Positions 56,137 to 64,000 of a DNA stretch of 64,000 bases are shown one piece after another (position 1 is the stretch's first letter; each line of letters opens with the position of its first letter). Origin of the DNA: Pelecanus crispus (taxonomy: Eukaryota > Chordata > Aves > Pelecaniformes > Pelecanidae); contig NC_134676.1 in NCBI RefSeq assembly GCF_030463565.1, positions 22,858,728 to 22,922,727 of the forward strand. Direction: 5' to 3'. Below the pieces are notes generated by a model. The model saw only the letters and a list, made by a program, of their open reading frames with translations. It made no database searches and was not told the origin of the DNA. Both the position numbers and the translations under genes were made by a program.

Positions 56137-59100
56137 ACTGTCGTCCACACACATTATATAGCTGCAGGTTCATCCAGCTGACTATATCCAAAAAGCATGA
56201 TGTTTTTCTACTGACTGGACCTCTTCCCACTGCTGTTGGCTCAACAGTTGAGTCAAGGTCATATAATTTCACCATCTGCAAAAGCAGCTCCCTTGCTTAT
56301 CACAAAAGACTGTCTAGATTCAATTAAGTTTCATCCAATGCTCCAGCACCTTGGATGAAAGCAACCAATGGCATGCAATCACACTTCACAAGGATATGTG
56401 TAAAGTCTCTACAGGATAAAAGCAAGAACACCAAATCACACAATTTCCACAGCGCCAGAGGCAATTTTCCACCCCATACTTTTAAATGTAGTTCAAATGG
56501 GTTATCTAAGCTGTTCAGTTTGAAAATGCAACAGCAGTCTCATTTCAACAGGTTGGGAAAAACTCTGGATCAAACCAGAACTCAGCATGGTCCAGTCCAT
56601 GTGCAGGACCCTTTTTTCTCCAACTTTCAGATAAGCTTCCCAAATTGATAAAGTGGATCACTTTAGTTTATGAGAAGCAGTTTCAGCATAATCTAAGATT
56701 CATCTGGGGGATTTTTCAACCAATAACATTTCAAACACTCATTAAAGGACTTGCTAAAGGGAGGCACAGAGAGCTCTAACAGCACTCCCTCCTCCCAACC
56801 TTCTCCCATCTCCAAAATGTAAGTCATGCTCACAGTTAGAAGTTAAAATGAGTGGACTTCCTGAACACCAGAGCTACACGTAAAGCTATTTACAGCCTTG
56901 CCTTACAGTTTTATCACTTCTCTATGTAAAAAACTCAAGCTGACTCCTCTTTTACAATCTAACTTGGTACAGAACAAAAGATGCTACAGAAATAAATGTG
57001 TCAGCACAACAGTAATAATGCAAGTGACTGAAGGAATTGCTATCTGTAACAAAGTTTCTGAGGAACAGAGCTCACAAGTAGTTTTTTGAAAGGTTTAATT
57101 GCAAAGTTGACAGTGAACACTGAGCTTACTCCATTAACCTCTTGGCTTTTGTACACAGTGTCTTCTACACATTTCAGTCACAACAGACAAGGGTGGACAG
57201 GGCACTTCCAAAGTGCATTACAATAATTTCACTGAGCATGTCAGACCCATTCTGTACAGTTAAAGTCTCAAAAGTGAATCTTTTATTTCAGTACTGAAAT
57301 GACCAAGCCACAGAACTCCAACTACAAAGGTGATTAAAGAAGGTATTTAATCCAGATATTTCCAACTGCACATCTAAACAAACAAAAAAGGGATTGTAAT
57401 GGATGTTATAAATGCAAATACTGTAAAATACACTAAAGTATTCACTTGCAATTTACCTGAATCTATGTAATTTTCACCTGTACAGGAGAAGGTAACATTA
57501 CCAGCTCCTACTTCTCTGAACAGACTATAGACATTTCCATGCTGTCCATCCCCATCTATTCGTAATGCCACATGGTAAAGAAATACCACAGTATTTACTT
57601 AACAGAATAAATGAGCATGTCTGACCAATAACCCTGATACTCTTGATGCTTCAGCCAATACCTTCTCATTGAGAACAAAACAAAAAACATTTTAGCAAAA
57701 GAAAACAATTGAAAATATTTGCTGTAAAGTCTTTACCAAAAAATCAGATACATTTGACAAATACTGTATTTCAAAACATAACTAAACAGAAACATTTCCT
57801 CCTCCTCCCCCCCCAAAAAAAAACCCCAAAAAAATCTTTTCTCCTCCACCAGTGACAACAGTTCTGAACCTAGAAGTTTCTCCGTCCCAGTCGCCTTGCA
57901 CTCTGCTCAGGTACACATCAAAAACCATCAGCTTCAACTACTGGTAACAATTTCCAGGCACTTTACTTTTTAACAGATCAGGCAAAACCCAAATAAAAAA
58001 AAAAAAAAAACCAACCTACTTGTCACCTCAAATAACTTAACCTGAAAGAAAGGGCACAGCACCAATGTGAACCGTACCCATACTCTAAAAGCATACAGAG
58101 AAGCATTGGATCAGGTTTTTGTGACTTTGCTTTAAGCCATTGCAGGACTGATGATACAATGCAAATTATTTCCAAGTCAACAAACCTATCTTTGTGTTTC
58201 AGACTCCAGCAAGAGTTGTCCCCCTCTTTTGTTAGAAAACAAAGAATAAAAGGAACAGAGTTATTCTTAGTAATCTATGTTTTTATTTCAGACATACCCA
58301 TAAACCCAGAATGCCATCACTGGGATAGGAGCATTCTCTTGAATTCCAGTCCAGCAGATGCCTGTAGAAACTTAACAGCTTTTTTTTTTTCACTTTTTGC
58401 ACATACTATTCCTTGGTACAGGTTTTTGCAGTGCACCATACAAAGTTATGCTCATATCCACATACATTTGGTGATTTACCACTTTAAAAAAAAAAAAAAA
58501 AAAAGAGACATTGAATAGAGGCTCCAGGCACAGGGCCCAATGTGCAAGGCACCGTATCAATATAAAAGATAATCCAAACTACAAAGAATTCACAAAGCAA
58601 TTAAACGCACGCAGGCAGCATGTAGGAATTCATAAAGCTGCTACAAGCAGCTTCTCTGGAGCGTAGCCTGCTCAAGCAGAGCAAGTCTGACTATTTACAG
58701 GGTAAGTTTGCAATTATAAGAGCACTTCTAATGGTGCCAATGTCATTTTAATCAACCTCTCCCCCCATTACTCGTACCTCCTCCCATGTCACCCTTGACT
58801 TACGCTGGAACAACTGTTGTTCCTGGCTGCATAATAAAATAGATTGGGAAACAGATCCAGGCTGGGGGAGACAGCCTCACAGAAAAGGAAAGGGTATTTT
58901 TAACCAGACCAGTTCCTCAGTGCTTTTCAGCACCAGCCTTCAGCAAGGGTTATACCAGCACAACAGAAAGGCGACAAAAGGGCAAAAACACTCAGGATAA
59001 AAGAAATGCTTGTGAAACTACAACATCACCCTAAGTTGGTATCGTGAGCAGAGTGCTGATAAGAGTCGGTGTTCACTGCTTTTACTGTGACAAGTCATAC

Positions 59101-62100
59101 AGCCCTGACACAGTTAAGAGGGGCAATCTGAATACCATTGCTCCTGGCAAATAAGATGATTCACAGAGTTTATTGACAGCTATATTTGTCCTCCTTGTGA
59201 CATCTGTGCCACTCTGCAGGTGGAACCCAGAGCTTGCTTTGGGCTGGATAGGCTTTACAAGTAGTTTTTCAGAGATTAGTTTTGTGTGGTAGCTCAGGAT
59301 TTCAAAGTTAAAAATGCTACTGAAATTCCGTTCCTCAGATTCTTAACCAGAACCAAGATAACAACCAAGACACTTTTATACCTGTGATGCTCTAAATTGT
59401 GTATTCTTCTCACATTACTCAATTTATGAACTACTTATACATCTTTTCTGGTCAACATCTTCAGTGATAAAATGTTTTGTGTAACCATCATAAGCAGACA
59501 GAACACAAATAGAAAAACACATGCATAAAAAAATTTAAAAATCAAGACGTGCATCAACAGACACATGGAAAGCCTTTTACTACATGAATTTAGTAAAAAG
59601 AGTCAAAAAATTAAAAAAATACCTATTCAACATTTCCAGTTCAATTGTCAGCATTAAACACTGAAACCAAAGACAGGTAAAGAAGAGAGACACCTGCATT
59701 GGTCTGGTGTCTCCCATCAGCGTAAACTTACGTATTTAATTTCAGCTGAAACAATTTTTTACTTTTTAGATTTCAACTAAGTATCAGAAGGATAGAAAAA
59801 AATTCTTAACTGCTACCTCACTTGGAACTTTGCAAAACTTCTTGTAAATTGAACACGTGACAACAGGCTACAGAAAATAAAACTGTTGCATGACCCTCCG
59901 GCTTTCATTTTCTTGCCTTTTAAAGGAACTATGTTTAAAAAAGTACAATCAGGCTTACAAAATGAACTATTTATTTTGTTAATGCTATGTTTTTGTTCTA
60001 ATAATCTGTCCTTTCCAAGGAATAAAAGGTTCACTTTTCATCATTTAGGCTGCATTTGCCCTCTAGATGCAGTACTGAACCTGGATACTGGAGGGATGCC
60101 CCTGGGCAAGCACATGGGACCTGCCCCCTAGAGCTGTCCAGCAATGCAGAGTAATTATCCAACTTTTAAATAATGTGTAAAGCACCTTTAAGTGAGCAGA
60201 AAGATCCTAAAATTAAACCTAAAAGAACCGTGAAACTTTTGTGACATCCTTTAAATCTATTTGTGGCAAGAATTATTCTTAATGTTGGAATAGCCTCTGT
60301 TCAAGCTTCCCGGTGCTTAGCTTCCATCCCTTTCTCCCTCGGGGGCGGTTTCCAAGCACAGACCAGCTTCCTCCTAAATATTCTGAAAGGCCTACCAGAA
60401 CTGCTGTTTGAAGCATCCATAAAATGCAATAGAGGAAAAAATGTTATCAAATCTGTCAGTTCTCAAACTTAACATGTACTTGGGCAATGGGGAAACTGGT
60501 AGCATCACTGCACCTCTGTGTGTGTTGCCTGCTGTGACTCAAGAAAGAAAACCAGAATGAAGAGCTGCGGCGAGGTACAGAGGAATAGTGAAAGGAATGG
60601 GGTATTTCTTCCTTTTCAGCTATCCAGGCTTTGGGAAGTAGCTTAAAGCTTCAGACATCCACTAGCCTGAAGCCAGTATCAGTGTTATAAATTATTTTTA
60701 TAAAGTCATGCTGTGCCACTGAAGATGACACCACCCCATCTATTCATCCTTGCCTACGTGCCATAGCTCTACCACCCATATTTTACAAACGGTCCTTAAT
60801 CCACATCAAAGCGAGTCAGATTTTGGCTAGGGCAGACCAGGGAGCTTACACCAGCCTTCACCAGGAGAATTATGGGGCAGTGGTCTCTGACAGCCATGCC
60901 GAGGCAGAAGACACATCAGAGAGAGCTGCCACCTGAAGTCTGCAAAGTTAGATCCAGAATACAACAAACATGATTTCACAAGCAGCTAACAAAGATCCAG
61001 GAAGGGATCCTGGCTCCCTTCCACCTCCTGCACCTGAACACAGCACAGAGGCAACGTCCTTTCACTTCCCTCACCACCCACGTGCCCCCCATGCCCACCC
61101 CACACACTGCTCACCCCTCTGCCTTGCTCCGCATCTGCCCACACCTCCAGAAATCTGTGTGTTAAGCAACAGGACAGGGGCAGGCCAGAGGAAGAGGTAA
61201 GATAAGCATTAAACCAGAAGCACTGGACAGAAGTAGATTCAAGAGGAAGAGCAGGAGTCCAAGGTAAGGGAAAAAAAAAAAAAAAGTTTCCCGGTTTGTT
61301 GCAGCAGAGCGAAACAAAGCCAGGAAGGGCACAGCACGGCAAGGAGAGCACACTCAGCAAAGGCCGTCAAGTCGTGTCAGGATACAGAAATGTACCTGAT
61401 TAGTTCTTTTGCTGGTATGTAATTAGTTGATAGGTATTTCACGGTATTCAGGGAGCTTCATAACTAGCTAAATCCTATTTGGCATGTATTACTTGACTAA
61501 TGCTGTGGCATCTTTCCCAACACATTCCATGAATATTGCTTCCTGTACCATAACCTGCCTCATACTAACAGTAAATAAATACTACTTAATAGAAAGTTGA
61601 TCAACACATTATAATGGAACACCATAAAGTTGCGTTAGTCCCCACACTTGCAACAGAGATGCTGCCTAGGAAGACTTTAAGCCTACGTTTAGCTGGGTTT
61701 TCATATCCTAGGTCTTTGTACTTTCTCTTCAAGCAAATGTGCAAGTTCAAGCGCTCCCATTCCTCAGTGAAGCATTTTCAGAGTACATCCACACTGCCTA
61801 ACACCACGTCGATAAACAGTGACGCTACCCCTACCTGAGGCAGCTCCAAGGCAGCCTGAATGCTTCCTGGGCAGCACCCCAGATGCCAAGCAGCAGCGTT
61901 AAGTCAGGCAGCACGCTGTTCCCAGGCTGCTCCTGACAACCAGAAAAACTAGTTCAAACTTCTCCCACATGGCAGTGCTCAGTACAGACCCACACATGGG
62001 TCTGGGAAGGTCTGAGTTAGAATGGAGTAAGGAAGAAGGCACCCATACACAGCTGTAAGGTTTCTGGTTTGTCCAAACAGCTTTAATTAACTTATCTTGA

Positions 62101-62800
62101 TTTCCTACACAAGCAAGCAAAGCATTCAGGAAGAGTTGGTCTGCGGCCTCACTATGCCTTTTCAAGCATCACCCCATTCCATCCTAGCGGCAGTGACGCC
62201 CAAAACCCACCCCAATTATGAACATACTTAAGACATATTTACAAATTAAGTATCGACATACTTAAAACGCTCAAACAACATACACGACATCCATGGCTGC
62301 AAAGGGCAAGCCCAAGAGACCAGCCCAAGACAGCCTCGTCAGCCACACATGCCAGCACCCACCTGCTTCCTCAGCTCACGGCCTCACTGCCGCTGCCAGT
62401 CCTTAAGGACGGACCTGCCACGCACAGCAGCAGAGGAAACCAGTCTCCTCCTCCTCCGAGGAGGGGGAAGGCAAAAAGCCAGGCACCCACCCCACTTTCA
62501 ACTAGCTAGACAACCCCTGGCTAGACGTCATCCCTCCAGTCCTACATTTTAATGTCATTATCTTATGCACATGGGCCACACTTCTCCCCTGGCTGCCTCC
62601 AAATTTTGCCCCTGGAGAGAAAGAAGCCTCCATTTCCTGAAGCCTGGGACCACTCTTCTCTCTGGGGAGTGCAGGGGGCAGGGGGGGGAGGGGGAGAGAA
62701 GGCATTTTTCAAGCATAAAATCCCTGATGCAGCCTGATGTGCCAGGTGGAGGCCATCCCCATGCCTCATCCTTGGTGCAACTTTTACTTCAAGACAGGAA
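56137..62800 (-). other. probable ELOVL7 intron 1, upstream part
   Basis: Mostly ordinary AT-rich sequence, with A/C tracts at 57808-57834 and 57996-58014, A-runs at 58484-58504 and 61267-61285, and a shift to higher GC after about 61000. No repeat family, RNA gene or convincing exon is recognised. Confidence 0.55.
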
Positions 62801-62810
62801 GATGAGCTCA

Positions 62811-63130
62811 GTGCGCAGGGCACGGCCAGGGCGCTTGGAGGGCCAAGCACCGTGGGGTGCAAGGCACAGCCAGAGGTTTTGAGGGAACAGGTACCGTGGG
62901 GTGTAAGGCACAGCCAGAAAGCATGGGAGCCAGGCAGCGCAGGGTGTGAGGTACAGCCAGGGGGCTTGGGGGAATACGTACCGTGGGGCACAGCCCAAGG
63001 GTTTGGGGTAAGGCACAGCAGGGTGCAGAGAGGGACAAGGACCGGGGATGCGGGTACTGCCTGCAGCTTTGGGGTGCAGCCAGAGGACGGAGTGGGGAGG
63101 GAAGAGGCACAGCGGGGCACGGCCGGGGCT
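62811..63130. repeat. degenerate ~44-bp minisatellite
   Basis: Blocks of the form AAGGCACAGCCAGAGG, G-rich filler, then GTACCGTGGGGTG recur with a period of about 43-46 bp from 62811. At least four units are clear, followed by more degraded ones to about 63130. This repeat is the likely reason for long open frames on both strands here. Confidence 0.75.
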
Positions 63131-63179
63131 TTGCGGGAGAGGCACTGGGGAAGCGAGGGCAACCGGGGCGTTCTGGGGA

Positions 63180-63874
63180 GAGGCCGGCACGAAGCACCCC
63201 GGGCCCACCCCGCCCAGCCCTGCGCGCACAAGCGCCGGAGGCGCCCGTTCCCTACAGCCCCCCGGCGGCCAGCGGGCAGGGAAGGGAAGGGGAAGGGAAG
63301 GGGCAGGGAAGGAGAAGGGAAGGGGAAGGGAAGGGGAAGGGAAGGGGAAGGGAAGGGGAAGGGAAGGGGAAGGGAAGGGGAAGGGAAGGGGAAGGGAAGG
63401 GGAAGGGAAGGGGAAGGGAAGGGGAAGGGAAGGGGAAGGGAAGGGGAAGGGAAGGGGAAGGGGCAAGGAAGCGGCGGGCCCCCGGCGCCTCCCCCGCCCC
63501 GCGCCCCCAGGTTTCCCGCTCCCGCCGGGACCCACCTGTCCCCGCAGCCGCCGGGCAACAACTGCGCGCCGCGGCCAGCGGCGGGGAGGGAGGGAAAAAG
63601 GGAGGGAGGGCGAGGGCGGCCCCCGTCCCTCCCCGCCCCGGCCCGGCCCCCGGCGCGCCCAGCGCCGCGGGGCAGGCGGTGAGTCACCGGCCCCGGCCCC
63701 GGCCCCGGCCCCGACCCCGCCGCTGCCGCTGCCGCTCCCGCTCCCGCCCCCCCGAGAGGCGGAGCGGGGCTGCGGGCGCCCTGCGGCATCGGCGCCCAGG
63801 GGCGGGCGAGCAGCCCGCGGCCCCGGGCCGTGCCCTCCCCCCGCGGCCGGGCTCCCCGCCGCGCCGGGGCTGAG
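63180..63874. promoter_or_regulatory. CpG island, probable ELOVL7 promoter and non-coding exon 1
   Basis: Very GC- and CpG-rich sequence with CCGGCC repeats near 63686-63715 and CCGCTG/CCGCTC repeats to about 63750. It is the only CpG island upstream of the first ELOVL7 coding exon in this window. That exon has its own splice acceptor, so an upstream non-coding exon is needed. The assignment to ELOVL7 is inferred; I cannot place the start site or the donor. Confidence 0.6.
63278..63470 (+). repeat. 11-bp polypurine minisatellite (AAGGGAAGGGG)n
   Basis: About 17 near-perfect copies of an 11-bp unit made only of A and G, with two or three variant units at the edges (GGGGCAGGG, AAGGAGAAGG). Because 11 is not a multiple of 3, all three frames are open and give an 11-residue Gly/Lys/Arg/Glu repeat that should not be read as a gene. 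Such DNA can form triplex or G-quadruplex structures. Confidence 0.95.
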
Positions 63875-64000
63875 AACCATAGAATCGTTTAGGTTGGAAA
63901 AGACCTTTAAGATCATCCAGTCCAACCATTAACCTACACTACCAAGTCCACACTAAACCAATCAAGGGTAGACTAGACTAAACCATGTCCCAAAGTGCAA
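63875..64000 (-). mobile_element. CR1 LINE 3' end, cut by the window edge
   Basis: Reverse complement of a CR1 terminus: AACCATAGAATCGTTTAGGT, then TTGGAAAAGACCTTTAAGAT and CCAGTCCAACCATTAACC. It is the same subfamily as 56049-56136 but in the opposite orientation. It adjoins the CpG island with no gap and continues beyond the window. Confidence 0.9.

Noticed and set aside
57374-57589. A 71-codon minus-strand frame with a protein-like part (IDGDGQHGNVYSLF) and a possible donor
   Set aside because: I recognise no family, there is no clear acceptor, and it lies in the probable ELOVL7 intron 1. Conservation or RNA data could revive it.
62563-63932. Long open frames (up to about 400 codons) on both strands at the right end
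   Set aside because: They come from the 44-bp and 11-bp minisatellites and GC-rich DNA; the translation is an 11-residue Pro/Leu/Ser/Phe or Gly/Lys/Arg/Glu repeat with no domain.
1-64000. CRISPR arrays, bacterial operons, tRNA or rRNA genes, toxin systems
   Set aside because: None seen; spliced vertebrate genes and avian retroelements explain the recognised structure.

Overview
The window is nuclear DNA from a bird. Two genes match the DEPDC1B and ELOVL7 vertebrate families exon by exon, with GT-AG introns and good reading phase. The dispersed repeats are chicken-repeat-1 (CR1) LINEs and two solo LTRs of a retroviral type that I associate with neoavian birds rather than chicken. The species cannot be named from this.

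Layout, left to right. 1-4213 is sequence downstream of DEPDC1B (its 3'UTR plus intergenic DNA). 4214-28405 is DEPDC1B on the minus strand: 11 coding exons, 1590 nt of CDS, 529 residues, with no stop or frameshift. Its introns hold a 5'-truncated CR1 (8141-9150), a near-full-length but dead CR1 (13745-18650) split by a solo LTR (15448-16003), and a second solo LTR (23661-24218). 27960-28900 is the CpG-rich DEPDC1B promoter; it has two CCAAT boxes, a CHR-type element and an E-box, laid out like a G2/M cell-cycle promoter. 28406-32213 is the intergenic spacer and the ELOVL7 3' end. 32214-43380 is the ELOVL7 coding region on the minus strand: 7 coding exons, 840 nt, 279 residues. 43411 to about 63 kb is most likely its long first intron. 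62.8-63.5 kb holds two minisatellites, 63.18-63.87 kb a second CpG island that is the probable ELOVL7 promoter, and the window ends inside another CR1 copy.

The gene order (DEPDC1B, then ELOVL7, both on the same strand) agrees with the conserved vertebrate block PDE4D-DEPDC1B-ELOVL7-ERCC8. The two genes are not functionally linked: DEPDC1B is a mitotic DEP/RhoGAP-like signalling protein, and ELOVL7 is an endoplasmic-reticulum fatty-acid elongase.

I found no new multi-gene system, CRISPR array or RNA gene. The observations most worth checking are the DEPDC1B promoter layout, the LTR-in-CR1 nesting with a clean target duplication, the patchy divergence between the two LTRs (241 bp with no difference), the polypurine 11-bp minisatellite beside the ELOVL7 CpG island, and a perfect 12-bp inverted repeat near the left edge.
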